DNA from: Planctomycetota bacterium
Lineage (GTDB): Bacteria; Planctomycetota; Brocadiia; Brocadiales; Bathyanammoxibiaceae
Direction of reading: 5' to 3'
Assembly (NCBI GenBank): GCA_016209685.1
Contig: JACQVQ010000005.1
Coordinates: 88,655-152,654 of the forward strand
Length of the DNA stretch: 64,000 nt
Under the pieces are notes generated by a model. The model was not told where the DNA came from and searched no databases. It saw only the letters and a list, made by a program, of their open reading frames with translations. Below, in pieces: positions 34,812 to 42,574 of this stretch (within the stretch, counting starts at the first letter, position 1; every line of letters begins with the position of its first letter). Made by a program: the position numbers and the translations under genes.

Positions 34812-34999
34812 GCCTTGATGCCTATCCGCCTCAGGCGGAGGGACTTCTCGCTGAAGGTGCTGTGACACCGCCTGCACGTCCAGAGTTCTATATCTGGAGA
34901 ATAACTGTAACCCTTCTGAAGGCCAGAAAACATGAAGTCCTCGCCCTTACAATTCGGGCAGTATAGCGCTGTTAGTCCCGGTAAATCTCTAGCGGCCAT
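34808..34999 (-). CDS. Small zinc-ribbon protein between ftsL and ftsI
   Basis: A 63-residue protein with CPNC near residue 14 and CRRC near residue 44, a standard two-knuckle zinc ribbon. ATG 34999 has GAGG six bases upstream. The frame also runs to 35071 through a repeat (TTTGAACTTTTGAACC words). The last residues (LRLRRIGIKA) come from a palindrome, and the stop overlaps the ftsI start. Its role in division is unknown; the position inside dcw is unusual. Confidence 0.6.
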   Translation of the reverse strand: MAARDLPGLTALYCPNCKGEDFMFSGLQKGYSYSPDIELWTCRRCHSTFSEKSLRLRRIGIKA

Positions 35000-35070
35000 C
35001 GGCAACCTCAAACCCTTTTGAGCCTTTGAACTTTTGAACCCTTGAACCATTAAACTTTTATCTTTTCGCA

Positions 35071-35385
35071 CTACCGTCTTGAGTCTGATGCCTTTCTTTC
35101 GTTCCGCTCAAGGACAAGCTTAGGGTTATCTTTCTTAAGGTCCCCTTTTCCGGGAGGTGATAACTCAAGGCCCATGTCCTCCAACCTCTGGAGGATTTTC
35201 TGCGGAGACCTCAGTGAACTCACTTCGCTCCCCAACTCCTGGTTCTTTTCCTCCAGGTAAGCCTTTTTCCTCTCCAGGGCCGTTACCTTGTAGCCCATCC
35301 TCACAATCCCTTTAGACTCCCAGAGCACAACCATAGCCATTCCCACCGAGATAAATATCAAGAAAAGCACCCTTATCAGGAGCAC
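35071..35385 (-). CDS. ftsL: FtsL-like septum formation protein
   Basis: A 104-residue protein with an N-terminal membrane helix (LIRVLFLIFISVGMAMVVLW) and a periplasmic coiled coil (VTALERKKAYLEEKNQELGSEVSSL) followed by a short charged tail. FtsL sequences are poorly conserved; the call rests on topology, length and position between rsmH and ftsI. FtsL joins FtsB and FtsQ to activate FtsWI. Confidence 0.78.
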   Translation of the reverse strand: MLLIRVLFLIFISVGMAMVVLWESKGIVRMGYKVTALERKKAYLEEKNQELGSEVSSLRSPQKILQRLEDMGLELSPPGKGDLKKDNPKLVLERNERKASDSRR

Positions 35386-35386
35386 C

Positions 35387-36301
35387 CTAAATCCTCTCCA
35401 CGGCCCTGAGTTTGGCGCTCCTACTGCGTGGATTCTCCCGCACCTCTTCCTGAGAGGGCCTGATGGGTTTCTTGGTCAAAAGCCTGTATATCCCCCCTTT
35501 AAAGCCCTCCAGAAAGGAGTGCTTCACGATGCGGTCTTCCAGGGAGTGAAAACTTATGGCCACCATCCTGGCCCCTGGCCTGAGGTACTGATACACTGTG
35601 GACAGAAACGCCTCCAGGCCTCCTAACTCCCTATTTACCGCAATGCGGAGGGCCTGAAAGACCCTGGTGGCGGGGTGTATCCTCCTCTTGCCCCTGGGCA
35701 CCGCCCTTTCTATAAGAGAGGCCAACTGGGTAGTAGTCTCAAGTGGTTCCTTCCTTAGGTATGTCTTAATGGCCCTGGCTATCCTCCTGGACCACCTCTC
35801 TTCCCCGTAGTCCCAGAAGAGCCTTGCCAGTTCCTCTTCCTTGAGCCGCCTTAGTAGTTCACCTGCCGTGGGGCCAGAAGTCCTGTCCATCCTCATATCC
35901 AGCGGCCCCTCACACTGGAAACTGAACCCCCGCTCCGGCCTGCCTAATTGATAAGAGGAGACGCCCAGGTCTAATAACAGCCCATCCAGCCCCCTTGCGC
36001 CTGCGGTGCTGCTGCCTATTTCCGTCTCCTGGAGTATCTGGCCAAGCCCGGCATAATTGGAGTGGAACAGCCTGAACGGGTTACCGGCCTGGGAAAGGAA
36101 TCCTCTTGCCACTTCAATAACCTCCGAGTCTCTGTCTATGCCTATAAGGAGCCCTGAAGGGCCTATTTCTCTAAGGATGGCCACGGCGTGTCCCCCTGTA
36201 CCCAGTGTGCAATCCGCTATGACTTTTCCGGGCCCTGGCCTTAGCCAATCCAGTACCTCCCTCAGCATAACGGGCTGATGAAGCGGGGGCTGTAAACCCA
36301 C
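35387..36301 (-). CDS. rsmH: 16S rRNA m4C1402 methyltransferase
   Basis: A 304-residue SAM-dependent methyltransferase (formerly MraW). Motifs: CTLGTGGHAVAIL (SAM loop), LLLDLGVSSYQLGRPERGFSF, DMRMD, and the C-terminal RIVKHSF and RSAKLRAVERI. It methylates the ribosomal P-site base C1402. Usual place after mraZ. The stop is one base from ftsL. Confidence 0.95.
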   Translation of the reverse strand: MGLQPPLHQPVMLREVLDWLRPGPGKVIADCTLGTGGHAVAILREIGPSGLLIGIDRDSEVIEVARGFLSQAGNPFRLFHSNYAGLGQILQETEIGSSTAGARGLDGLLLDLGVSSYQLGRPERGFSFQCEGPLDMRMDRTSGPTAGELLRRLKEEELARLFWDYGEERWSRRIARAIKTYLRKEPLETTTQLASLIERAVPRGKRRIHPATRVFQALRIAVNRELGGLEAFLSTVYQYLRPGARMVAISFHSLEDRIVKHSFLEGFKGGIYRLLTKKPIRPSQEEVRENPRSRSAKLRAVERI

Positions 36302-36329
36302 TCCCTGTCCTGGTCCACCGCAGTCTCCC

Positions 36330-36408
36330 GTTTCCAGTTCTCAGTCCTCCGTTAGCAGTTTTTTGCTCTTAGTTTTCGGTCTTCCGACAACTGACAACTA
36401 ACAACTAC
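36330..36408. repeat. TCTCAGTCCTCC / AACTGACAACTAAC dyad repeat
   Basis: Words of the CAGTTCTCAGT type face ACTGACAACTAAC words across GCTCTTAGTTTTC. It lies between mraZ and rsmH and reaches the mraZ stop. Confidence 0.65.
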
Positions 36409-36851
36409 TTTCCAGCCCCGCCTAAAACCCCATAGATTACTGCATCAATCCGACCCTTTCTCTCCTCATCCACAGATTTCCATTTGCTGGCGTTCCACAA
36501 CTTTACCACGTTGCCCAATCCGGTAAACACCACAGTACCCTCTAAACCTGCAAACTCCTTTAGCTTCTGTGGTATAATAATCCTCCCCTGGGAGTCACAC
36601 TCCACCATATACGATCCACCGAGCAAAGAATCCTCTATCTCCTCCCGCTCCGGCGAAAATGGACGTTCCTGAATTTTATTCACGAATTGCTCCCAATGTA
36701 CCGGTGTGAAGAGGAAGAGGCACTGCTTTGTCCCGCGAGTAATGTGAAAACCCTTGCCGTATTTCTTCTCCACGGCCGCCTCCCTGAAGGTGGCAGGTAT
36801 GGCCACGCGGTTCTTCTCATCCAGCACATGTTCAAAGCTGCCGTATAGCAT
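36405..36851 (-). CDS. mraZ: Transcriptional regulator MraZ
   Basis: A 148-residue protein with two SpoVT/AbrB-like swapped-hairpin halves. The DxxxR pattern appears as DEKNRVAIPATFR in the first half and DSQGRIIIPQKLK in the second. MraZ binds direct repeats upstream of its own gene and represses the dcw operon. Three 10-base-spaced repeats are visible upstream. First gene of the operon. Confidence 0.95.
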   Translation of the reverse strand: MLYGSFEHVLDEKNRVAIPATFREAAVEKKYGKGFHITRGTKQCLFLFTPVHWEQFVNKIQERPFSPEREEIEDSLLGGSYMVECDSQGRIIIPQKLKEFAGLEGTVVFTGLGNVVKLWNASKWKSVDEERKGRIDAVIYGVLGGAGK

Positions 36852-36857
36852 ATATGG

Positions 36858-36886
36858 GCTTTCTCACCACTTATCCCCACTTTACA
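36858..36886 (-). promoter_or_regulatory. Probable MraZ operator (three direct repeats, 10-base period)
   Basis: On the minus strand AAAGTGGGGA, TAAGTGGTGA and GAAAGCCCAT follow one another; the first two share AAGTGG and the third AAAG. MraZ proteins of other bacteria bind such spaced repeats. The site lies at or just after the predicted transcription start, suited to repression. Confidence 0.6.
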
Positions 36887-36893
36887 CCACAGG

Positions 36894-36922
36894 AATTTAA
36901 TCATTGTTTCTCCATTAGTCAA
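36894..36922 (-). promoter_or_regulatory. Promoter of the dcw operon
   Basis: Minus strand TTGACT, 17 bases, TAAATT, leading into the MraZ repeats. Confidence 0.6.
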
Positions 36923-37064
36923 CAGCTTTTTTTAAATATTTTTGCGGTCAGGCTATATATCATATTTTACTGGTGAAACTATACAATATATGGTATGATT
37001 TTCAAGGAAAATCTTTTGGTTTTTTTTCTGTTGTCTCTGCCCTTTCTGTAGATAAAATAAAAAC

Positions 37065-38123
37065 ATGGAGTGTGGCAAAAAACTATCTTTGTACGACTAC
37101 CCCCTGCCAAAAGAATACATCGCCCAACACCCCCTGCCTAAAAGGGACGCCTCAAGGTTAATGATACTCCACCGCGACTCAGGAAAACTGGAGCATCGCC
37201 ACTTCTGGAACCTCCCGGAGTATCTCAGGGAGGGGGACTCCCTTGTCCTGAATAACTCAAGGGTCATCCCTGCCAGATTAGTGGGAAAGAGGTCCACGGG
37301 GGGGAGGGCGAAACTCCTCATGATAGAAGAAGTAGAGGCGTCCACCGGCAGATGGAGGGTGCTACTGGAGACCAGGGGGATACCCCAGGAGGGAGAAGAA
37401 CTGGACGTAGAAGGGGGAAATCTCAAGGGCCGCCTGATTGGCAGAACCTCTTCCGGACAGTGGGTCATCCAACTGGGGCCGCAAAGGGACCTCAAAGAGG
37501 TGTTGGAGAGGGTAGGCAGGATGCCCCTCCCTCCCTACATAAAGAGGCCACCGGAGAGGGACCCCTATCTATCGCAAGACAGGGAGCGGTACCAATCCGT
37601 TATTGCCACCCAACCCGGCTCCATCGCCGCCCCCACGGCCTGCCTGCACTTCACCAAAGAACTCCTGCAAGAGGTCTCCCAGAGGGGCGTAGAGATTATC
37701 TTCCTGACCCTTCACGTGGGACTGGGGACCTTTATCCCAATCAAGACCCCTGACATCACACAGCATGCGATGGAGAAAGAATATTATGAGCTAGGCCCGG
37801 AGGCCGTACGAAGACTCAAAGAGACCAGGAGGCGCGGAGGGCGGATAATAGCCGTAGGCTCCACCTCCCTCAGGGTACTGGAAACGGCAGCGGCAAGGGG
37901 TGAACTGTCTCCTTCCAGTGGATGGACTAACCTCTTCATATATCCCCCTTACGAGTTTAAACTGGTGGACACCCTTTTGACCAATTTCCATCTCCCGCGT
38001 TCCACCCTCCTCGTCCTGGTCTCTGCCTTTGCCGGGAGGGAGAGGATACTCAAGGCCTACTCCGTTGCCAGGAAGGAAGGTTACCGGTTTTATAGTTATG
38101 GAGACGCCATGCTTATACTGTAA
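37065..38123 (+). CDS. queA: tRNA preQ1(34) S-adenosylmethionine ribosyltransferase-isomerase
   Basis: A 352-residue enzyme of queuosine synthesis that transfers and isomerises the ribosyl part of SAM onto preQ1 in tRNA. Motifs: LYDYPLPKEYIAQHPL, RDASRLMIL, LVLNNSRVIPARL, PPYIKR, RYQSVIA and TAGLHF-like TACLHFTKELL, plus NFHLPRSTLL near the end. Divergent from the dcw operon. It is followed by an inverted-repeat element that touches its stop codon. Confidence 0.95.
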   Translation: MECGKKLSLYDYPLPKEYIAQHPLPKRDASRLMILHRDSGKLEHRHFWNLPEYLREGDSLVLNNSRVIPARLVGKRSTGGRAKLLMIEEVEASTGRWRVLLETRGIPQEGEELDVEGGNLKGRLIGRTSSGQWVIQLGPQRDLKEVLERVGRMPLPPYIKRPPERDPYLSQDRERYQSVIATQPGSIAAPTACLHFTKELLQEVSQRGVEIIFLTLHVGLGTFIPIKTPDITQHAMEKEYYELGPEAVRRLKETRRRGGRIIAVGSTSLRVLETAAARGELSPSSGWTNLFIYPPYEFKLVDTLLTNFHLPRSTLLVLVSAFAGRERILKAYSVARKEGYRFYSYGDAMLIL

Positions 38124-38124
38124 A

Positions 38125-38254
38125 GAGACCTCTGAAAAAGTCGCCGCACCACTTCGTGTCATTCTGAGCGAAGCGAAGAATCTAGTATTTTAAGAGATTC
38201 TTCGGTCGCTCCGCTCCCTCAGAATGACAGTAAGTAGGATTTTTCAGAGGTCTC
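38125..38254. repeat. MITE-like element with 15-bp terminal inverted repeats
   Basis: A 130-bp unit with perfect ends GAGACCTCTGAAAAA and TTTTTCAGAGGTCTC. The interior carries CATTCTGAGCGAAGCGAAGAATC facing GATTCTTCGGTCGCTCCG-type words. It has no coding frame. A 235-bp relative is at 58363-58597 and fragments are at 49338-49398 and about 49540. Confidence 0.85.
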
Positions 38255-38285
38255 GTAAAGTGAAAACTGAGGACTAAAATCCCTA

Positions 38286-39572
38286 ATGCCTCACAGGACA
38301 TCAACAACACGCAATCGCCCTTTTAAAGTGATTGGTCTTATGTCAGGGACCTCCACCGATGGGATTTCGGCCTGTCTTGTAGAAATCCAGCCTCCTTCAC
38401 CAAGGGCACGGCACGCCGTGCCCCTACGCGTGGAGGTACTCTCCCACGAGACCTACCCCTATGAACCTTCCCTGCGGGACAACATACTTGAAATCATCCA
38501 CCCGTCCACGATGAACCCGACAGGTCTAACAAAGAGGCTGGCGTGGATGAATATCCTCCTGGGTTACAGGCTGGCGGAGGCCGCTAAGGCTATGGCTAAA
38601 AAGGCCTCCCTGCCCCTGGACAACGTAGACCTTATAGGTTCGCACGGGCACACCTTCTTCCACTGCCCTGAACCCAGGCCCATCCCTTCGCTTCGCTCAA
38701 GGGCAAGGGGCGGCAGCACTACGGGGCGTCGTGGTGGCATCAACCTCTCCACCACCCTCCAACTGGGGGAGCCCTCCGTCATTGCCCATGAGACAGGGGT
38801 AACTACAGTGGCGGACTTCCGCATGGCAGACGTGGCCGCCGGGGGGAGCGGTGCACCCCTGGTACCATACGTGGACTACTTATTATTCCAAGACCCAGTA
38901 AAGGGCATTGCCCTCCAGAATATTGGCGGGATCGCCAACGTAACCTTCCTCCCACCCTCGGGAGGACTTGATGACATCATCGCATTTGATACGGGCCCTG
39001 GCAACATGATAATTGACCGCATAATCTGGCACATCACCCGCGGGGGACAATCCTTTGACGAAGGGGGCAGGCTCGCCCAAGAAGGCAGGGTAAACGAAAA
39101 ACTCCTCTCCCAACTCATGGGGCATCCCTTCCTCCAGAAGCCTCCGCCCAAGAGCACGGGGAGGGAGGAATTCGGCCACTCCTTTGCCGATAACCTCTAT
39201 TCCAGGACAGACCCGGGAGATGCACTCTCCCTCCTTGCCACGGTAACGGCCTTTACCGCCAGGAGCATTGCAGAGGGGTATAAAAGGTTCATAATACCCC
39301 ACCACCCGCTTCACGAAGTCTTCCTGTACGGAGGCGGGGTAAGGAATCACACGCTGGTAAGATTCCTCAAGGAGTACCTGCCCTCAGTCCCTGTCAGGAG
39401 TATAGAGGAACTAGGTATCCCCACCCAGGCCAAGGAGCCGATGAATTTTGCCGTGCTGGCCTACGAGGCGATGGCTGGCCACCCCGCCAACGTCCCCAGT
39501 GCAACAGGGGCAAGGGACAGGGTCATCCTGGGAAAGATAGTGCCTGGAAGGAACTGGAAGGATTTGATATAA
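38286..39572 (+). CDS. anmK: Anhydro-N-acetylmuramic acid kinase
   Basis: A 428-residue kinase that opens and phosphorylates 1,6-anhydroMurNAc from wall turnover. Motifs: VIGLMSGTSTDGISACLVEI, GSHGHTFFH, DFRMADVAAGGSGAPLVPYVD, IGGIANVTFLP, FDTGPGNMIID and LYGGGVRNHTLV. Two internal stretches are repeat-derived: RARHAVPLR (palindrome near 38402-38427) and SLRSRARGGSTTGRRG near residues 138-153. These explain a length above the usual 370. The product is the substrate of MurQ, encoded 1.4 kb further on. Confidence 0.93.
   Translation: MPHRTSTTRNRPFKVIGLMSGTSTDGISACLVEIQPPSPRARHAVPLRVEVLSHETYPYEPSLRDNILEIIHPSTMNPTGLTKRLAWMNILLGYRLAEAAKAMAKKASLPLDNVDLIGSHGHTFFHCPEPRPIPSLRSRARGGSTTGRRGGINLSTTLQLGEPSVIAHETGVTTVADFRMADVAAGGSGAPLVPYVDYLLFQDPVKGIALQNIGGIANVTFLPPSGGLDDIIAFDTGPGNMIIDRIIWHITRGGQSFDEGGRLAQEGRVNEKLLSQLMGHPFLQKPPPKSTGREEFGHSFADNLYSRTDPGDALSLLATVTAFTARSIAEGYKRFIIPHHPLHEVFLYGGGVRNHTLVRFLKEYLPSVPVRSIEELGIPTQAKEPMNFAVLAYEAMAGHPANVPSATGARDRVILGKIVPGRNWKDLI
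38402..38427. repeat. Palindrome inside anmK
   Basis: GGGCACGGC/GCCGTGCCC arms with a CCCCTAC right end of the GTAGGGGC family; the left end is degraded. Read in frame. Confidence 0.8.
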
Positions 39573-39580
39573 AAAGACAA

Positions 39581-40459
39581 ATGGACACCGTGGCCAAAAA
39601 ACAACCCGCCCGCAAGGCCACACTGCTTGGTCTGTATGGCAATACCTTCCTGTTTGTCATCAAGCTTATTGTAGCCCTTAAATCGGGCAGTCTCATCATA
39701 CTTGCAGAGGCGATGGATTCATTTACGGACATTGTGACCTCCATCGCCGTCTATATCAGTGTCCGGGTCTCGGCCAAAAAGGCCGACGAGGGACACCCCT
39801 TCGGACACCATCGGGCAGAACCCATCTCTGGCCTCATTGTGGCCGTGATTGCCGGCATGGCAGGGATGGAATTGATTCACATGTCCATTACGCGCCTCAT
39901 CAGCGGAGAGGCCGTGAGTTTTGGCATCGCCCCCTTGCTGGTACTCCTTGTCACCATCGGCACAAAGGCCTCTATGAAACAGTACCTGGAAAATGCCGGC
40001 AGAAAGGCCAACAGCCCAGCCCTCCTTGCCAGCGCCAAGGATTGTAAAAACGACGTACTGGTGGCCTTCGGAGCCCTCATGGGGATGACGGGGGCCTATT
40101 ATGGATACTACCTCCTTGACCCCATTCTTGGCATGGTGGTCAGCCTCTGGATTATCCGCACAGGCTACTCCATCGGTGTAGATAACATAGATTACCTCAT
40201 GGGCAAGAAGGCTAGTGAAGAACTTATAAAAGAATTAAAGAAGAAGGCCCTGGGGATTGAAGGGGTGAAAGGGCTGAACGAGGTGAAGACCCACCACGTT
40301 GGGAACTATGTCCACGTAGAGATACACATAAACGTGGACGGGGAGACCCCCACCACCGAATCCCACCGTATAGGCAAGGAGGTACAAAGGGCGCTGGAAT
40401 CCCTTGAGAGCGTGGACAAGGCCTTTGTACATATTGACCCGTGGCTTCCCAGGAACTAG
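39581..40459 (+). CDS. Cation diffusion facilitator family transporter
   Basis: A 292-residue CDF antiporter with six predicted helices and a C-terminal cytoplasmic domain (about residues 205-290). Helix 2 has SLIILAEAMDSFTDIVTS, the helix 5 metal site has SAKDCKNDVLVAF, and HPFGHHRAEPISGL lies in the first cytoplasmic loop region, as in zinc/iron exporters of the FieF type. It starts 8 bases after anmK and is probably cotranscribed. The metal is not predictable with confidence. Confidence 0.88.
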   Translation: MDTVAKKQPARKATLLGLYGNTFLFVIKLIVALKSGSLIILAEAMDSFTDIVTSIAVYISVRVSAKKADEGHPFGHHRAEPISGLIVAVIAGMAGMELIHMSITRLISGEAVSFGIAPLLVLLVTIGTKASMKQYLENAGRKANSPALLASAKDCKNDVLVAFGALMGMTGAYYGYYLLDPILGMVVSLWIIRTGYSIGVDNIDYLMGKKASEELIKELKKKALGIEGVKGLNEVKTHHVGNYVHVEIHINVDGETPTTESHRIGKEVQRALESLESVDKAFVHIDPWLPRN

Positions 40460-40476
40460 GGGGTAGGGAGAGGCCA

Positions 40477-40532
40477 TTGTAAATTGGAAATTGTAAATTT
40501 GAAATTTTAAATTTACAATTTCCAATTTACAA
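40477..40532. repeat. Perfect AT-rich palindrome
   Basis: 24-bp perfect arms around an 8-base loop, made of TTGTAAATTGGAAATTG words and their complement. Best copy of the family also seen at 4784, 44025 and 62669. Confidence 0.9.
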
Positions 40533-40601
40533 CCTTCTTGGCCATCGCCAGGGGATATGGGGCAGTAAAAGAGATGAAGCAAACTGAAACAAGCCCCTCT
40601 A

Positions 40602-40629
40602 GTAGGGGCACGTTGCAACGTACCCCTAC
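40602..40629. repeat. GTAGGGGC-type palindrome that truncates vapC
   Basis: Core ACGTTG/CAACGT; one mismatch near the right end. On the minus strand its edge provides the TAG that ends the vapC fragment. Confidence 0.9.
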
Positions 40630-40742
40630 ATACAATCTGTAAGGAGGGCTCTAAATTCTTCTAGTGTACTTTTGGGAAGACGGTTACTAAAGGACAATAT
40701 CCATGCAGAGGTATCAACCAGTACATGCCCGTTATTACTCAC
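40626..40742 (-). pseudogene. vapC: Truncated VapC toxin (PIN domain N-terminus only)
   Basis: GTG at 40742 overlaps the vapB stop and opens a 38-residue frame, VSNNGHVLVDTSAWILSFSN and so on. VLVDTSAWI is the standard PIN-domain start with the first catalytic Asp. The frame then hits TAG at the edge of the palindrome at 40602-40629. No PIN sequence continues beyond the palindrome in any frame I translated. A working VapC needs about 130 residues and three more acidic residues, so this copy is dead. Confidence 0.8.
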
Positions 40743-40938
40743 CCTGTCTTAATCTTTCTAGTTTCCTGAGGGTTAGGTCTAATTTAAAACGACCAAGCCT
40801 GGATAAGAGACGTTCCCTGCGCCTCTGTCTTATTAACTCTTTAAGGGAGACGTCTATGGTCTCCTTTTTGCTCTTCGCCCTAGTAAGCCTCATGGCCTCT
40901 TCTAAGAGCTTAATGTCTATGTCTAAAGTTGTTCTCAT
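40735..40938 (-). CDS. vapB: VapB-type antitoxin
   Basis: A 67-residue protein starting MRTTLDIDIKLLEEAM, the ribbon-helix-helix DNA-binding start of VapB antitoxins (DUF2191 type), then a charged C-terminal toxin-binding tail. GGAG lies before the ATG. Its toxin gene is truncated directly downstream, so it is an orphan antitoxin, perhaps kept as a repressor or as protection against a related toxin elsewhere. Confidence 0.85.
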   Translation of the reverse strand: MRTTLDIDIKLLEEAMRLTRAKSKKETIDVSLKELIRQRRRERLLSRLGRFKLDLTLRKLERLRQGE

Positions 40939-40998
40939 CGTGCATCATCTCCATGCATATATTTAACAGCCTTTATTATGCGTGTCAAGAGGGTTCCT

Positions 40999-41904
40999 AT
41001 GGGTATCCCTAACCGCTCCAAACTCCTGACGGAGAGACAAAACCCCCGCACGAGGGACATAGACACAAAGGGCACCCTGGAGATTGTAGATATAATCAAC
41101 CGGGAGGACAAGCTGGTCCCCACAGCCGTAGCCAGGGAGCGGAAGCAGATTGCCAGGGCGATAGATATGGTGGTGGATTCCTTTAGGAAGGGAGGGAGAC
41201 TCTTTTACGTCGGGGCGGGCACCAGTGGCAGATTAGGCATCCTTGATGCCTCAGAGATGCCACCCACCTTTGGTACCCCGCCAGGTCTGGTTAGAGGTCT
41301 AATAGCAGGGGGCAAAAAGGCGGTCTTCCGTTCCGTAGAGGGCGCAGAAGATAAACTGCTTGAAGGGGCAAGGGTAATACGTCTATGTAAAGTAAGTCCA
41401 AAGGATACGGTAATGGGCATTGCGGCAGGCGGAACGACCCCTTATGTAAAGGCCGCCCTCGCCGAGGCCCACCGCCAGGGAGCAAAGACCATCTTTCTCG
41501 CCTGTGTGTCCAACACGAGACTGGATTCCCCGGTGGACATAGTCATCAGGCCCGTCACCGGCCCAGAGGTGATTACCGGCTCCACCCGCATGAAGGCCGG
41601 TACGGCCACCAAGCTGGTACTCAACACCATTACCACGGGAGCCATGATTAAGATGGGGCGGGTGTATGGGAATCTTATGATAGACCTTCTGGCCACTAAT
41701 AACAAACTGGCAGACAGGGCAGAACGGATAGTCATGGAGGTTACTGGCCTGGCACGAGGCGCCACAAGGGACCTCTTGAAGAAAGCCCACGGCCAGGTCA
41801 AGACTGCCCTCCTCATGCACCTGCAAAAACTGGATTACAAGGCGGCCAGAAAACGACTGCTCTTGCACGAAGGTTTTCTACGCAAGGCCCTTAATGCGGA
41901 TTAG
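40999..41904 (+). CDS. murQ: N-acetylmuramic acid 6-phosphate etherase
   Basis: About 301 residues. It cleaves the lactyl ether of MurNAc-6-P to GlcNAc-6-P and lactate, continuing the AnmK pathway. Motifs: LLTERQNPRTRDID, GGRLFYVGAGTSGRLGILDASE (SIS fold), IAGGTTPYVKAAL and GPEVITGSTRMKAGTATKLVLNT. The ATG at 40999 has AAGAGGG upstream; the ATG at 40978 has none. It is divergent from vapB. Confidence 0.93.
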   Translation: MGIPNRSKLLTERQNPRTRDIDTKGTLEIVDIINREDKLVPTAVARERKQIARAIDMVVDSFRKGGRLFYVGAGTSGRLGILDASEMPPTFGTPPGLVRGLIAGGKKAVFRSVEGAEDKLLEGARVIRLCKVSPKDTVMGIAAGGTTPYVKAALAEAHRQGAKTIFLACVSNTRLDSPVDIVIRPVTGPEVITGSTRMKAGTATKLVLNTITTGAMIKMGRVYGNLMIDLLATNNKLADRAERIVMEVTGLARGATRDLLKKAHGQVKTALLMHLQKLDYKAARKRLLLHEGFLRKALNAD

Positions 41905-41923
41905 AGGGAGGTGAAATCTCTTC

Positions 41924-42235
41924 TTACTGGAACTGCTTTTGTAACTCCGTGGAACGCACGCTTATAATCTCCGTGCCTTCTTCAATGCCACATTCTATTC
42001 CCATGCAGGACATAACAGATTTTAACCTGACAAGGGTATCCCGGTCCCGCTCTTTAGCTGAGTAAAACCTGAATGCCTTACCTGAGACGTGGGGGAAGAA
42101 ATTATCTCCCAGCCTTAGGCCTTTAATAGAACGAAATATCCTCCAACAACGAAGAAACGATATTACAGCGTTGTCACCTTGCCCCCACAGCATTGTGGGA
42201 GCAGCAGTCATTTTGTTGTTCACTTTGTTATTCAC
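41924..42235 (-). CDS. Hypothetical protein
   Basis: A 103-residue frame without recognisable domains. Three Cys residues are scattered, and the C-terminal 50 residues look soluble and helical with a possible beta hairpin (GIEEGTEIISVRS). No clear ribosome site. It converges with murQ 20 bases away. It could be a real small gene or chance. Confidence 0.35.
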   Translation of the reverse strand: MNNKVNNKMTAAPTMLWGQGDNAVISFLRCWRIFRSIKGLRLGDNFFPHVSGKAFRFYSAKERDRDTLVRLKSVMSCMGIECGIEEGTEIISVRSTELQKQFQ

Positions 42236-42574
42236 TTTCTTAAACTGTTTAAATCAAATGTAATTGGAACATAAGGAAAGAGAGGGAAGTTAATAAATAG
42301 CGGGAAGACCGGAAGCCCCCAACTTCAGTCCGCCCGAACGATGGCGGACTTGCAGCCTAAACGTGCTAGATTAACCTTCTGCAGTAGAATCCTATGTCCA
42401 TAAAGCAGACCCATTATAATACAAAATCGTGTTGCGTCAACAAAATATTTTGTGAAAGGTGTTGAAAGAAAATTCCCCAGGGGCAAGATGTAGTGTAAAA
42501 TTGTGCAATCTAACCAATTTACTTTCAGGCAGCCCATGCTATATTGTCCATGGGAGAGAGGCATAGGGAACTAA
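42236..42574. other. Intergenic region before the aldehyde dehydrogenase
   Basis: Contains a TCCGCC/GGCGGA hairpin at about 42329-42350 and A/T-rich DNA. AGGGAAC precedes the next ATG. I see no gene, tRNA or confident promoter. Confidence 0.6.

Noticed and set aside
38125-38254. Rho-independent terminator of queA
   Set aside because: The inverted repeat is a 130-bp element with terminal repeats and recurs elsewhere; its stem is not short and GC-rich with a simple T-run end.
40235-40618. 127-residue minus-strand frame possibly completing vapC
   Set aside because: It runs through repeats and antisense to the cation transporter and shows no PIN-domain motifs.
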